Assembly: GCF_903819435.1 (NCBI RefSeq)
Contig: NZ_CAIJDP010000079.1
Span: 248,001-312,000, forward strand
DNA from: Flavobacterium salmonis
GTDB lineage: Bacteria > Bacteroidota > Bacteroidia > Flavobacteriales > Flavobacteriaceae
Direction: 5' to 3'
Length of the DNA: 64,000 nucleotides
Part shown: in pieces, positions 1-10,320 of the stretch
Numbering within the stretch: the stretch's first letter is position 1
Layout: the number at the start of each line of letters is the position of its first letter
Translations under genes and position numbers: made by a program
The notes under the pieces: generated by a model
The model's database searches: none
Seen by the model: the letters and a program-made list of their open reading frames with translations, nothing else
Told to the model about the DNA's origin: nothing

Positions 1-2427
1 TTTTCCCTCTTTAAAAATTTGTAGTGTACTACCAGTTTGTCCTCCTCCGTCAGGCTGTACTCTGCGGATAGAGTCACCACCAATAAAGAATGGATTTGTT
101 AATTTAACAATTTCATTTTTATTGCTTGCCACATTCAAATTCGTTGACCATGTAAAGTTTGCGGTTTTAACAGGGGTTGCCGATAGACTCACCTCGATAC
201 CTTTGTTAGACATCGTTCCACCATTTGCCACAATTGTTCCTACTGGTACAAGTACCGGACTAACGGAATAATTAAAAATCATGTCTGTTGTTCTCTTGTC
301 GTACAAATCAACAGAACCGGTAACTTTTCCATTAAACAATCCAAAATCAACTCCAATGTTTTTAGTTGCAGTTTTTTCCCATTTCAAATCCGGATTTGCA
401 GCCTGGTTTGGTCCATAGGCTCCAATTTGCTGTCCATTGTAGTAAAAAGTTCCTAAGCTTCCTGAAATAAACTGAGCTGTGTAAGCATTAAATCCTGATG
501 AGTTTCCTGTAACTCCATAACTTCCACGTAATTTTAAGTCACTGAAAATTTGCTGATTTTTCATAAAATTTTCTTTGTCAATTCTCCATGCTGCTCCTAC
601 AGAAGGGAAATATCCCCAACGGTTATTTGCTCCAAATACAGAACCTCCGTCTCTTCTAATTGTTCCCTGTAATAGGTATTTATCCTGATAATTATAATTT
701 AAACGGGCAAATTCACCTATTAAACGTGTTTTTTGGTAGGCTCTGCTATCTCCAAAATTCACAACATATCCATTCACTGATGTATAATTACTAAGTGCAA
801 GGTTGTTATATCCTACGTTATCTACAGGGAAATTGGTTGCTGTTGCCTGAAATCCGTCTCCTAATGTATTTTCCTGCCAGGAATATCCTAAAACAGCTTT
901 TATCTTATGAACTCCAAGAGTTTTGTCCCATGTTAAGAAACTTTCAATAATGTTATTTGTGTTTTCATAATTATTTCTCAAGGCAGAACCATTTATACCA
1001 AAATTAATTAACGATTTAGTTTGTGGTGGATCTGGGTTATTATAGAAATTAGCACTATTATATCTCGAATAATAACTATCGTAAAACTCTCCATGTGAAG
1101 AAGTCAGCTTTTGGTGTGCAATGTTTAAGTTATAGGTAAATCCAAAAGGAAGTTTTACCTCTGCAGTCAGGTTACCAACAAGATTGTTTGTTTTTGTTTC
1201 GTCTGTTCCGTGTTGTATTAAAGCAACAGGATTAAAATAGCCAGTACTTGTGAAATTTTCAAAAAAACTTCCGTCAGCATTTCTTACAGGTGAAACCGGA
1301 AGATAACTTGCTGCCTGTAAAAGTACAGTATTACGCTGCGGTACATTTGTATATTTACTATTAGAATTGGTTACATTTAAACCAAATTTAACTTTATCAT
1401 CAAAAGCAAATTGCTCAACAGATAAACGGGCTATTACACGTGAAAAATCACTTTTTAAAAGAACCCCTTCCTTATTAAGTGAAGTAATACTAGCAGTATA
1501 ACTGCCATTCTTACCTCCACCGCTCATCGATAAGTTATGACTGCTTGATTTTGCTTTTCCTGATCTTAAAATTTCTTTCTGCCAGTTTGTATTAGCACCT
1601 TTGTCATTTTCAGGAGTAAAGTTCAAATTGTTTTTTGTGGTAAATGCTCTCAATTGAGCTGCATCCATCATATCCAGCTGATTCGAAACTTCTTCCCAGC
1701 CAACATATCCGTTATAAGCAATTTGAGTTCTGTCTTTACTGCCTTTTTTTGTAGTAACCATAATAACCCCATTGGCAGCACGGTTACCATAAATTGCAGT
1801 TGCAGCTGCATCTTTTAATACATCAATAGTTGCGATATCATCTGGTGAAATCATAGAAATATCAACACCCGGAACACCATCGATTACATAAAACGGTCCC
1901 TGAGAACTGTTTAATGTTGAAACACCACGCAAAACAACAGAAGCTGTTCTTGTAGGATCTCCACTTGATGAAATGTTAAGACCTGATACCTTACCTTGCA
2001 GTAATTGTCCAACATCACTTATTGCTCCTCTGTTTAATTCATCAGCTTTAATAGAGGTTACAGATGTTGTCAAATTTTTACGGGATCCTTTTCCGTAACC
2101 TACTACTACAACTTGCTCTAAAGCGTTAGTAGCAGAAGCCAGTTTAATTGTCAAATTTGTTTTTGTTCCGTCTAATTTAACAGTTTGATCTGCAAATCCA
2201 AGAAAGGATACAAGTAATACTGCATTAGGATTTGAAACAGATATTTTGAATTTACCATCAAAATCTGTTACTACACTACGAGTAGTACCTTTTTCAAGAA
2301 TATTAGCAGCGGGAAGCGGCAAATTCTTGTCATCTAAAATGACCCCGGACACTTCTGTTTTTTGTGCCCATGAATTGATTGAAAGACCTAGAAAAAAGGC
2401 TAACAATAAAAGTTTAAGTTTTTCCAT
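1..2427 (-). CDS. SusC/RagA-family TonB-dependent outer membrane receptor (partial, 3' end outside window)
   Basis: This gene runs off the left edge of the window, leaving about 809 codons. The start ATG at 2427 is followed by a signal peptide (MEKLKLLLLAFFLGLSINSW) ending near AQK. Next come a carboxypeptidase-regulatory-like beta-sandwich domain (roughly residues 25-110) and a TonB plug with the typical SusC strings LRGVSTLN, YVIDGVPG and AIYGNRAANGVIMVTTKK. The rest reads as beta-barrel and stays open to base 1. The family imports oligosaccharides across the outer membrane with a SusD lipoprotein, whose gene would lie beyond the edge. It follows the GH89 and NagB genes on the same strand after 162 bases, so glycans with N-acetylglucosamine are a likely substrate; that is inference from position. 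Confidence 0.93.
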   Translation of the reverse strand, partial: MEKLKLLLLAFFLGLSINSWAQKTEVSGVILDDKNLPLPAANILEKGTTRSVVTDFDGKFKISVSNPNAVLLVSFLGFADQTVKLDGTKTNLTIKLASATNALEQVVVVGYGKGSRKNLTTSVTSIKADELNRGAISDVGQLLQGKVSGLNISSSGDPTRTASVVLRGVSTLNSSQGPFYVIDGVPGVDISMISPDDIATIDVLKDAAATAIYGNRAANGVIMVTTKKGSKDRTQIAYNGYVGWEEVSNQLDMMDAAQLRAFTTKNNLNFTPENDKGANTNWQKEILRSGKAKSSSHNLSMSGGGKNGSYTASITSLNKEGVLLKSDFSRVIARLSVEQFAFDDKVKFGLNVTNSNSKYTNVPQRNTVLLQAASYLPVSPVRNADGSFFENFTSTGYFNPVALIQHGTDETKTNNLVGNLTAEVKLPFGFTYNLNIAHQKLTSSHGEFYDSYYSRYNSANFYNNPDPPQTKSLINFGINGSALRNNYENTNNIIESFLTWDKTLGVHKIKAVLGYSWQENTLGDGFQATATNFPVDNVGYNNLALSNYTSVNGYVVNFGDSRAYQKTRLIGEFARLNYNYQDKYLLQGTIRRDGGSVFGANNRWGYFPSVGAAWRIDKENFMKNQQIFSDLKLRGSYGVTGNSSGFNAYTAQFISGSLGTFYYNGQQIGAYGPNQAANPDLKWEKTATKNIGVDFGLFNGKVTGSVDLYDKRTTDMIFNYSVSPVLVPVGTIVANGGTMSNKGIEVSLSATPVKTANFTWSTNLNVASNKNEIVKLTNPFFIGGDSIRRVQPDGGGQTGSTLQIFKEGK

Positions 2428-2589
2428 ATTCAGTATTTAGTTAATTGGTTAAATAGTTTTGTCGAAATTAGTATTAAAGAATTGTTAAGAAATGGACAGG
2501 TTATTCACAAACATGGATTTTTTTGCTAACCCCAATAAAATAAGGACTTACGAAGCTTTTTTTTATAAAATTATATAACTAAAATCTTA

Positions 2590-4518
2590 TTAATACATCC
2601 ATCTTACGAAAGCTTCCATTGCTGCATAATGAGCTAATCCAAGTTCATGATACAAATCTGCGGTCTCTTTGTTTCTGTCTTCGGCTCTTTGCCAAAATTC
2701 CCTGCTGTCTGAACCCTGAAAAACGACTCCGTCTTTTTGAGACTGATGTTTAAAAATTCCTTTTCTTTTTTCCATGACCTGATCCGGTCCCATTGGTACA
2801 GCCATCTCAATTTCATCAATTCCCCATTCCTGCCATGCACCTCTGTAAAGCCAAACCCAGCAGTCTTTCATAAAATCTTTTGTTTTCAAACGTGTTACTG
2901 CTTCAAAAACAGCATCCAGACAAACCTTATGTGTTCCGTGTGGATCTGCTAAATCTCCAGCAGCATATATCTGATGAGGCTTAATTTTTTCAATCAGATC
3001 CATCGTAATTTGAATATCTTCTTCTCCAAGCGGTTTTTTCTCAATTGTTCCGGTTTCATAAAACGGAAGTTCCATAAAATGAATCTGACTATCCGGGATT
3101 CCAACAAAGTAACAAGTAGACTGTGCTTCTCCTTTTCGGATTAATCCTTTAATGTTTCTAACTTCGGTAATATCAATTTCGCTGTTCTTTTTATTTTGTA
3201 GAAATCTCAAGGACTCTTTATAAATATCATCGGCCTCAACACTTTTAATACCGAATTTATCATTATAGTCACAAACAAAACCGGCAAATCGCAATGCTTC
3301 ATCATCAGCAACTGCAATATTCCCTGAGGTCTGATACCCAACATGTACTTCATGTCCCTGTTCATGCAGGCGCTTGAAAGTTCCTCCCATACTTATAATG
3401 TCATCATCTGGATGCGGACTAAAAATAAGGACACGTTTTTTGGCAGGTTCTGCTCTTTCCGGTCTTTTACTGTCATCGGCATTTGGTTTTCCGCCTGGCC
3501 ATCCGGTAATAGTGTTTTGCAGTTTGTTGAAAATTTTAATGTTGATATCGTAGGCCGGACCTAAATCTGCCAGTAGATCACTCATTCCGTTTTCAATGTA
3601 ATCAGCATCTGTAAGCATTAAGATTGGTTTCTTTAGATGTAAAGCCAAACCTAAAACTGCTTTTCGTATAAGATTGTCTGTCCAGTTTACTTTTTCAACA
3701 AGCCATGGTGTGTTAATACGTGTTAGCTTTGAAGCTGCGGCTTTATCCAGTACAAATGTGGTATTACTGTGTTCTTGTAAAAAAGTTGCCGGTACGAGAT
3801 TAGTTACTGTACCTTCTACAGATGCTTTAATAATATTTGATTTTCCTTCGCCCCATGCCAGAAGTATCACTCTTTTGGCTTCCATAATTTTTTTAACTCC
3901 CAGTGTAATGGCAGTTCTTGGTGTGTTATTCAGGCCTGAAAAATCGTTACTGGCTGCAACACGCGTAATATGATCCAAAGCTACCAAACGTGTTTTTGAA
4001 TTTTGAAGTGAACCTGACTCATTAAATCCGATGTGACCATTTCCTCCAATTCCCAAAACCTGCAGATCAATACTTCCAAGTGCTTCGATCTTCGTTTCGT
4101 AATTAGCACAGTAATCCCCTATTGCTTCTTTTGATAAAGTGCCATCCGGAATATGAACGTTCTCCGGTAAAATATCAATATGATTGAATAGGAGCTCCTT
4201 CATAAAACGCACATAACTATTGATAGAATCGGGTTCCATAGGGTAATATTCATCTAAATTGAATGAAACTACATTTTTGAAACTCAAACCTTCTTCTTTA
4301 TGAAGCCGAACCAGCTCTGCATACAAACTCTTTGGGCTTGATCCTGTGGCGAGACCTAATATACATAACTGATTTTGAGACTGCTTTTCTCTAATCAGAC
4401 CTGCTATTTCATTGGCTACTGATTTAGATGCTATCACTGAATTTTCATAAACCACAGTACCAATATTCTCAAATCGCTTTTCAAAACTTGTTGCTTTGTC
4501 TATACTGCTTTTTAACAT
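2590..4518 (-). CDS. nagB: Glucosamine-6-phosphate deaminase fused to a PIG-L deacetylase-like domain
   Basis: The N-terminal 300 residues are a NagB/RpiA-fold sugar-phosphate isomerase domain with GLATGSSPKSLY (55-66), FNLDEYYP (86-93) and GIGGNGHIGFNES (157-169), which bind the phosphosugar and hold the catalytic Asp/His. It converts glucosamine-6-phosphate to fructose-6-phosphate and ammonia. Residues about 360-600 form a PIG-L/LmbE deacetylase-like domain with the metal motif HPDDD (369-373) and a late GTHK. The fusion of about 640 residues is common in Bacteroidota, so it is not a local accident. The gene starts 40 bases after the GH89 gene and is probably co-transcribed with it. The PIG-L part could deacetylate an amino sugar before deamination, but its real substrate is unknown. 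Confidence 0.93.
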   Translation of the reverse strand: MLKSSIDKATSFEKRFENIGTVVYENSVIASKSVANEIAGLIREKQSQNQLCILGLATGSSPKSLYAELVRLHKEEGLSFKNVVSFNLDEYYPMEPDSINSYVRFMKELLFNHIDILPENVHIPDGTLSKEAIGDYCANYETKIEALGSIDLQVLGIGGNGHIGFNESGSLQNSKTRLVALDHITRVAASNDFSGLNNTPRTAITLGVKKIMEAKRVILLAWGEGKSNIIKASVEGTVTNLVPATFLQEHSNTTFVLDKAAASKLTRINTPWLVEKVNWTDNLIRKAVLGLALHLKKPILMLTDADYIENGMSDLLADLGPAYDINIKIFNKLQNTITGWPGGKPNADDSKRPERAEPAKKRVLIFSPHPDDDIISMGGTFKRLHEQGHEVHVGYQTSGNIAVADDEALRFAGFVCDYNDKFGIKSVEADDIYKESLRFLQNKKNSEIDITEVRNIKGLIRKGEAQSTCYFVGIPDSQIHFMELPFYETGTIEKKPLGEEDIQITMDLIEKIKPHQIYAAGDLADPHGTHKVCLDAVFEAVTRLKTKDFMKDCWVWLYRGAWQEWGIDEIEMAVPMGPDQVMEKRKGIFKHQSQKDGVVFQGSDSREFWQRAEDRNKETADLYHELGLAHYAAMEAFVRWMY

Positions 4519-4558
4519 TGCTTTATTTTTTATTGTTAATATTTGATTATAATCCCTA

Positions 4559-6736
4559 CTACATTTCGCTGCTTTCGCTCCATTTTGTTTCCCATTCTTT
4601 TATCGATGCTCTTACTTTTTCTTCATCGAATGCTGTTTTATTAAGAGCTGATTCTCTTTGTGACTCCAAAAACATTTTCCATCTTGGCCAATAAAAATCC
4701 TTATACATTCCTTTCCAGGCTCTTGAAGCGTAATCATTCAGGTGTCCTTCTCCGCCCCAAAGCGTTATTAATGTTTTGGCGTTTTTTACATATAATCTGG
4801 ATTCTTCAGGGGTTGTTCCGTAATCTGATGCCGATTTTACCCAGTTTTTTAGGCTATTCAAAGGTTGAGCAGACATCATACTGTCAATATTCAATGCTGT
4901 TTTTTCTATTTTTTTTAATAACTCATCTCCTTTTTGAATGTCTTTTGATTCATAAGCTTTTACACATTCTATCAGCATTTTATCAATATACAGTGAGTAA
5001 TAATGTCTGGACGCGTCTATAAGATCATATTTATACAGCTTATTTTTATTGTAGTTTTTACTTTCTTTATTTAAAATATCCAGAGCTTGTTTTAGTTTAT
5101 CCATATCTCCCGGATTACCTTTGAATTCGGTTATTTTCAGCGTAGGTCTTTTAAAAAACAAATAAGCACCTGCCCAGTCATTCCACCAGCGGGTTTCCCA
5201 ATATTTAGTACTGTAAACAGATTCGATTAACAATTGCCAACCCTGAAAAACAGCATCTGAAGTTTTTCCATATCTCGCATTTAAATGTTTTTTTAGCCAG
5301 TCATTTACAGGTTCTTTTCCTTGTGACCATGGAAGATCATAAATATATTCGTAAACTATAGAGTTATTATTCAGGCCTTCGGGCATTACACCATAACCTA
5401 CAAGATTTCCTTTATGAGGATTGTCTAATAAGCCTGTAAGCTCATTTTTATAAAAATTTAAATCTCCATAAACAGGATTCGATCCTCCATAATTATGTAC
5501 ATAACCATAACTCCATTGTTTTCCGTAAAAAGCCTCCTGATTTTCCCATACCTTATATCTGTCGTTTGCATAATCCTGAACAATCATTCGGTCATTGGGT
5601 ACTTTACTCAGAAAAGCTTTCGTGGCTTCTTTTGTCCAGAACTCCTTATTATCACCAAAAAGCCATCCCTGCATTACCCAGGTTGCTTTTGGGGAAGCCT
5701 CATTTATAGTTTCAAAAATGGTATTTCCATAATCTGCGAGTTCTTCGTATTTATTTTGTTCTGAAACCGGTGGCGTTATTTCATTAAAAGAATCGGCCAG
5801 ATAAAAGTCAGACGGCCCATATACCTGAGTGTAGATTTCTATAAATCGTTTTCCTATTTCTTTAAACAAGGGATCATTGGGATCTAATAAATAAGTGCTT
5901 TCAAAACCTCCACCTGACCATGATTTTAATTCACTGATTTTTGAGTTGGGATGTGACTCTGCAAAAGCTTTAGGTACATAACCACTAAAAGCAGGTACTA
6001 CCGGATGCATATCCAAATCCCTCATTCTTTGCAATAGTTTCTTCTGAATGTTTTGCTTTTTATTAATCCATTCCTGTGGCAGCGGTCCGTCGAGGGTATT
6101 TATATTCCCCATTCGCTGCCAGGGTAAAAATGCGGGTCCTGTAAAATGTTCCTGCAATTGCTTGTCTGTTAATCCATACTCTTTCCATAATTGCTGCCAG
6201 ATTGATTCCTGACCTTCCAAAGCGGTAGGCAGATTAATCCCGTGTAGTGCCATCCAGTCAATTTCCTGCTCCCATCGTTTCCAATCCCACCAGGGTGTAG
6301 TGTAACCAAATGTACAGGCGTTTAAATATTTTCTGTATTTAAAAGGAGTATCTTGTTTTTTGGAATATTTAGGCCATGTTTTAGGCAAATCAATCCGGTT
6401 TCCTTCCCAGCTAATTGAAACTGCCCCAATATCTTTTAGAAAAGTATAAGCTGCATAACAAATTGAAGCATTTGAAGTTCCGCTAATTATTATCTTATTA
6501 CCTGCTGATTCTACTTCAAACGAATCCTGGCTTTGGTTTTTGCTTTGCGCAATATTTAAATCAAAATCCTTTGCCCGATTGCCAATTAGTCTTTCTATTA
6601 CCGCTCTGGCACTTTTTGTATTTTCTTTATTTTGGCAATATCCATTAGGGGCTAAAAAAAACAGCATCACAAAAAACAGAATAACGTTATTCTTCAAAGC
6701 ATTATAATTTTTAATATTCAAACACTCACTTCTCAT
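4559..6736 (-). CDS. Secreted alpha-N-acetylglucosaminidase, glycoside hydrolase family 89
   Basis: This 725-residue protein has a hydrophobic signal segment (about residues 16-34, NVILFFVMLFFLAP) and the NAGLU three-part layout: N-terminal domain, a TIM barrel, and a helical C-terminal domain. The WWDWKRWEQEIDWMALHGIN segment near residue 150, the DSFNEITPP string (probable acid/base Glu) and GVMPEGLNNN (probable nucleophile Glu) are characteristic of GH89. The enzyme removes terminal alpha-linked N-acetylglucosamine, here most likely in the periplasm or at the cell surface. It is the first gene of a likely operon with nagB, which would process the released sugar after phosphorylation. A terminator-like hairpin lies about 56 bases before the start. 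Confidence 0.92.
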   Translation of the reverse strand: MRSECLNIKNYNALKNNVILFFVMLFFLAPNGYCQNKENTKSARAVIERLIGNRAKDFDLNIAQSKNQSQDSFEVESAGNKIIISGTSNASICYAAYTFLKDIGAVSISWEGNRIDLPKTWPKYSKKQDTPFKYRKYLNACTFGYTTPWWDWKRWEQEIDWMALHGINLPTALEGQESIWQQLWKEYGLTDKQLQEHFTGPAFLPWQRMGNINTLDGPLPQEWINKKQNIQKKLLQRMRDLDMHPVVPAFSGYVPKAFAESHPNSKISELKSWSGGGFESTYLLDPNDPLFKEIGKRFIEIYTQVYGPSDFYLADSFNEITPPVSEQNKYEELADYGNTIFETINEASPKATWVMQGWLFGDNKEFWTKEATKAFLSKVPNDRMIVQDYANDRYKVWENQEAFYGKQWSYGYVHNYGGSNPVYGDLNFYKNELTGLLDNPHKGNLVGYGVMPEGLNNNSIVYEYIYDLPWSQGKEPVNDWLKKHLNARYGKTSDAVFQGWQLLIESVYSTKYWETRWWNDWAGAYLFFKRPTLKITEFKGNPGDMDKLKQALDILNKESKNYNKNKLYKYDLIDASRHYYSLYIDKMLIECVKAYESKDIQKGDELLKKIEKTALNIDSMMSAQPLNSLKNWVKSASDYGTTPEESRLYVKNAKTLITLWGGEGHLNDYASRAWKGMYKDFYWPRWKMFLESQRESALNKTAFDEEKVRASIKEWETKWSESSEM

Positions 6737-6791
6737 ATATATTATATTAGATTAAAATCAAATTATTACTTAAAATATAAGTACAAAAAAT

Positions 6792-6816
6792 AGGGAGATC
6801 ATTAATAAATCTCCCT
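6792..6816 (-). terminator. Terminator-like hairpin in the leader of the GH89 gene
   Basis: An 8-bp perfect stem AGGGAGAT/ATCTCCCT encloses a 9-base loop. Read on the minus strand it is followed by TATTTTTT. It lies between the GH89 start and any upstream promoter, with no minus-strand gene directly upstream that would need it before 7169, so it may be an attenuator or a second terminator for the 7169-7411 gene. Confidence 0.5.
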
Positions 6817-7030
6817 TTAACTAACACAAAAACTAACTCATTTTAATCCAGTATTGATTGCAATAATGGACATGAAACACTTTATACCATCTGATAACCA
6901 TCAAATAAAATCAGATGTTTAACTAACGATAAAATTATTGATATAAAACCTTTGAGAGATGGACGCATTATTCAAAACTATAGACATATTATCCATAGTT
7001 TGCTCCTTTGCTTTAAGAGTTCTATTAAAT

Positions 7031-7067
7031 ATAAAAACTGCAACTTTTTTAGGGTTGCAGTTTTTAT
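7031..7067. terminator. Bidirectional rho-independent terminator
   Basis: A perfect 14-bp stem (ATAAAAACTGCAAC with GTTGCAGTTTTTAT) has a 9-base loop and A/T runs on both sides, so it could work on either strand. It sits about 100 bases past the stop of the small minus-strand gene at 7169-7411. Confidence 0.75.
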
Positions 7068-7168
7068 ATTTTAGAAATATTATTGTTGGCGTAGAAAGCT
7101 TTATGGCTACTAAGATTGACCTGTAATCATTTGTATTACAATATTTACTTAAAAATATTTCAAACTCA

Positions 7169-7411
7169 TCAATTAATTTTCACCTCTATAACCGGTCCTA
7201 TTTTAGTGTTATTTTTAATCGTAAGTGAATCTATACTTTTATTTAAAGAATCGATTGATTTTAATGTCTCCTCCGACAGCATTTCTTCTTTAGGCAATTG
7301 GTTGGTTTTTATGTTGCTATTTTTATCATGCCTGTTTTGAGGAAATTTTAAACATAAAAAAGCGAATATAAGTACTGAAACGAAATAAATAAGTTCTCTT
7401 TTAATTTTCAT
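7169..7411 (-). CDS. Small hypothetical membrane-anchored protein (80 residues)
   Basis: I do not recognise the family. Residues 6-22 (ELIYFVSVLIFAFLCLK) form one membrane segment or an uncleaved signal. The rest is a short polar tail with a repeated SLNKSIDSL pattern that may be helical. The gene is divergent from the TPR protein at 7627 and is followed by a strong terminator, which supports it being real. Function unknown. Confidence 0.5.
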   Translation of the reverse strand: MKIKRELIYFVSVLIFAFLCLKFPQNRHDKNSNIKTNQLPKEEMLSEETLKSIDSLNKSIDSLTIKNNTKIGPVIEVKIN

Positions 7412-7626
7412 TTTTATGTTTTTATATTAACATCTTAGATTATAATTATTACAGATGTTAAATGTATATAATCTATCTTAAACCATTACGAACCTATTCC
7501 TTGGTTATTCAATAAAATATTTAAATAATTAAGCTGACCTGATTGGAAAGTACACTATAAATTTTCCTACATTCGTCAAAGAAATCATTATATCAAATCC
7601 TTTAAAATCTCTTTAAATCTTAAAAA

Positions 7627-8700
7627 ATGAAAAACATTACTTTTTGTATTCTTTTATTTAGTTCTATGTTATTTTCACAAAATGATGCTCCTGTAATAAA
7701 AGATGTATCCCTAGAAGATTATAAAAAGGCAGATTTGAAAGGGAAATTTGAGATGAATAAAAGCTTCGCAATAAAGGAAGCTTTACCAGTTTTAAGTTCC
7801 TATCAGACAATTGTGGATGAAAAATTTGCCGGAGTGAAAAATTTCGGAAACCTGGTCGCCAATATTAATTTTAATAACAATCAGGACATTACTAAACTAA
7901 CAGCTAATAATTCTGACTATTGGCGTGCCACAATGGAAATGGAACAAAGCAATGAACTGATTCCAGTTACGAAAATTTTCATGCTTATTTCTCAGGGTGA
8001 ATTTGATTATGCTTTGAAATATCTCGAAATTGTACAATTTTTTTCTAAGCGTGAAACGTATGCCGATAATTTTTTAATTCATCTAAAGGAAAGACTAAGT
8101 TTATTCAATAATCAGTTAGCTTCTGAAATTCAGAAAGGAATTGTAGAACATGATAAAGGAGAATTTGAAAAAGCTATTGAAATCTACACTGAAATACTTA
8201 AAAATTATCCGAATTCAGCGTGGGCAAATTTTGAATTATTTTATTCTCAGTCTGAACTGAATAATAAACTTGGAAACAAACATCTGAATAGTTTTGAAAA
8301 TTGGGAAAAAATAAAAGGTAATATTTTTAGCCATAATCCTTTATATAATGTAAACATGAGTGCAAAAGATGCCAGAGAAGCATATCAGCATTACAGAAGA
8401 AGTCTGATTGATACATTATTTAGAAATAAAGACAATAAAATCGAGGACATTTATAAATACGCAGATATCGCAATAGATATGGAAGTTTATGATTTTGCTG
8501 CACAATTATTCTGGTATACATCTACTTATTCAAAAATTGATAAATCTCTTTACAAGTATTTGTATTGCTTAGAAAAATTAGGTGTAACAGATTTGAAAAA
8601 GAATTTTAAAGGCAATTTTGAGAAAGAATTTAAAGCTATTGATCGTGAAAAAGAAAAAGAAATGCTCAAAAGTGATGTTTACAAATCGTATTCTAAGTAG
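7627..8700 (+). CDS. Secreted hypothetical protein with TPR-like repeats
   Basis: The protein has 357 residues. A signal peptide (KNITFCILLFSSMLFSQ) ends at residue 18, so it is exported. A TPR-like helix pair occurs at about residues 168-205 (GEFEKAIEIYTEILKNYPNS), and other alpha-helical segments follow. Such proteins usually serve as scaffolds. It lies 84 bases before the GT39-type glycosyltransferase on the same strand and may be co-transcribed with it, but no shared pathway can be named. No catalytic motif was seen. Confidence 0.75.
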   Translation: MKNITFCILLFSSMLFSQNDAPVIKDVSLEDYKKADLKGKFEMNKSFAIKEALPVLSSYQTIVDEKFAGVKNFGNLVANINFNNNQDITKLTANNSDYWRATMEMEQSNELIPVTKIFMLISQGEFDYALKYLEIVQFFSKRETYADNFLIHLKERLSLFNNQLASEIQKGIVEHDKGEFEKAIEIYTEILKNYPNSAWANFELFYSQSELNNKLGNKHLNSFENWEKIKGNIFSHNPLYNVNMSAKDAREAYQHYRRSLIDTLFRNKDNKIEDIYKYADIAIDMEVYDFAAQLFWYTSTYSKIDKSLYKYLYCLEKLGVTDLKKNFKGNFEKEFKAIDREKEKEMLKSDVYKSYSK

Positions 8701-8784
8701 TCACATTTTTCCTGAAATGTTATTAATTTTTCAACAGGATTTCAATACCTAATTGAACTAATTATAATTAAGCGACTAAGCATT

Positions 8785-10311
8785 ATGACTAAAAAAACAA
8801 TCGTTTTAATTGGATTTATTGTTCTTAAATTTGTTTTGCAATATGTTTTGCTAAGTCCTGAATATGACCTGCAACGAGACGAATATTTGCATCTTGATCA
8901 GGCAAATCATTTAGCCTGGGGATATTTATCAGTTCCTCCTCTCACTTCATGGATTTCTTATATAATTCTTATGCTTGGAAATTCTGTTTTCTGGGTGAAG
9001 TTTTTTCCTGCTTTGTTTGGAGTTTTAACGCTTATTGTGGTTTGGAAAACAATTGAAACTTTAAAAGGAAATTTATACGCACAGATTTTGGGTTCAGTGT
9101 GTATTTTATTTTCCTCGTTGCTGCGAATTAATATGCTGTTTCAACCTAATTCGTTTGATGTATTGTGCTGGACAGCTTTTTATTATGTGATTATTCAATA
9201 TGTTGCAACTCAAAAAACAAAGTGGTTTTATGTGGCAGCAATGGTATTTGCAATCGGTTTCTTAAATAAATACAATATTATTTTCTTACTTATTGGTTTG
9301 ATCCCGGCTATCTTGCTTTCTGACCAAAGACAAATTTTAGCAGAAAAAAAACTCTATTTAGCTTTATTCTTTGGACTGATATTGATTCTACCCAATATTT
9401 TATGGCAGTATAATAACCAGTTTCCTATTGTACATCATATGAAAGAATTGGCAGAAACACAACTGGTGAATGTTGACCGTGTTGAATTTTTAAAAGAACA
9501 ATTGCTATTTTTTATTGGCGGGCTGTTAGTTATTCTTTCAGGTTTTTATGCTTTGTTGTTTTTTAAACCTTTCAAAAAGTATAAATTCTTTTTTACCTCT
9601 GTCATTTTTACACTTCTTGTCTTTATATGTTTTAAAGCCAAAGCTTATTACGCTATTGGGCTATATCCCGTTTATATTGCTTTTGGAGCCGCTTTTTTGG
9701 GAGAATTTCTAAAATTTGGCTGGAAACGTTTTCTGCAGCCTATATTTATAGCGATTCCTTTATTGCTGTTTATTCCAATTTATGATGTTGCTTTTCCAAA
9801 TAAAAGTCCTCAGGAAATAAGTACCAATCCAGAGAAATATCAAAAACTGGGAATGCTTCGCTGGGAAGACGGGAAAGATCATGTTTTGCCACAGGATTTT
9901 GCAGATATGCTTGGGTGGAAAGAACTCGCCAGAAAAACCGATTCTGTTTATAGTGTTTTAGGCAATCAACAAAACACATTAGTGCTTTGTGATAATTACG
10001 GACAAGCGGGAGCTATTAATTATTATACAAAAAAAGGCATCAAAGCAGTTTCTTTTAATGCTGATTATGTAAATTGGTTTAATCTCAAAGTTCAATATAA
10101 AAACCTGATAAGAATTAAAGAGTTTGAGAAAAACAGTACTGAACTTAAAGAAACTAGTCCGTATTTTCAATCCGCTTTTAAAGCAGGAGAAATTACCAAT
10201 AAATACGCAAGAGAATTCAAAACAACCCTTTTTGTTTTTACAAATGCGAAAATCAACATTAATAAAAAAATAGAACAGGAAATTAAAGATGAAAAAGATT
10301 TTAGTCAGTAA
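8785..10311 (+). CDS. ArnT/PMT-like membrane glycosyltransferase (GT39 superfamily)
   Basis: This 508-residue protein has about ten hydrophobic segments through residue 340 and a soluble C-terminal part. The first outside loop holds LQRDEYLHLDQANHLAWGY, the acidic DE motif and surroundings typical of ArnT/dolichyl-phosphate-mannose-type enzymes that use polyprenyl-phosphate sugars as donors. The string VPPLTSWI after it is also typical. It probably transfers a sugar to a lipid or protein on the periplasmic side of the inner membrane; the acceptor cannot be told. Its stop codon lies only 9 bases from the convergent metalloprotease gene of the RiPP cluster, so the cluster border falls here. Confidence 0.82.
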   Translation: MTKKTIVLIGFIVLKFVLQYVLLSPEYDLQRDEYLHLDQANHLAWGYLSVPPLTSWISYIILMLGNSVFWVKFFPALFGVLTLIVVWKTIETLKGNLYAQILGSVCILFSSLLRINMLFQPNSFDVLCWTAFYYVIIQYVATQKTKWFYVAAMVFAIGFLNKYNIIFLLIGLIPAILLSDQRQILAEKKLYLALFFGLILILPNILWQYNNQFPIVHHMKELAETQLVNVDRVEFLKEQLLFFIGGLLVILSGFYALLFFKPFKKYKFFFTSVIFTLLVFICFKAKAYYAIGLYPVYIAFGAAFLGEFLKFGWKRFLQPIFIAIPLLLFIPIYDVAFPNKSPQEISTNPEKYQKLGMLRWEDGKDHVLPQDFADMLGWKELARKTDSVYSVLGNQQNTLVLCDNYGQAGAINYYTKKGIKAVSFNADYVNWFNLKVQYKNLIRIKEFEKNSTELKETSPYFQSAFKAGEITNKYAREFKTTLFVFTNAKININKKIEQEIKDEKDFSQ

Positions 10312-10320
10312 ATAATATAA

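Larger units (their letters stand above)
6737..7168. other. Intergenic region with two hairpins
   Basis: No convincing gene is visible in these 432 bases. They hold the leader of the GH89 operon, two terminator-like hairpins listed separately (6792-6816 and 7031-7067) and a CATCTGAT/ATCAGATG inverted repeat near 6890-6916. The right-hand hairpin fits as the end of the small minus-strand gene at 7169-7411. Confidence 0.6.
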
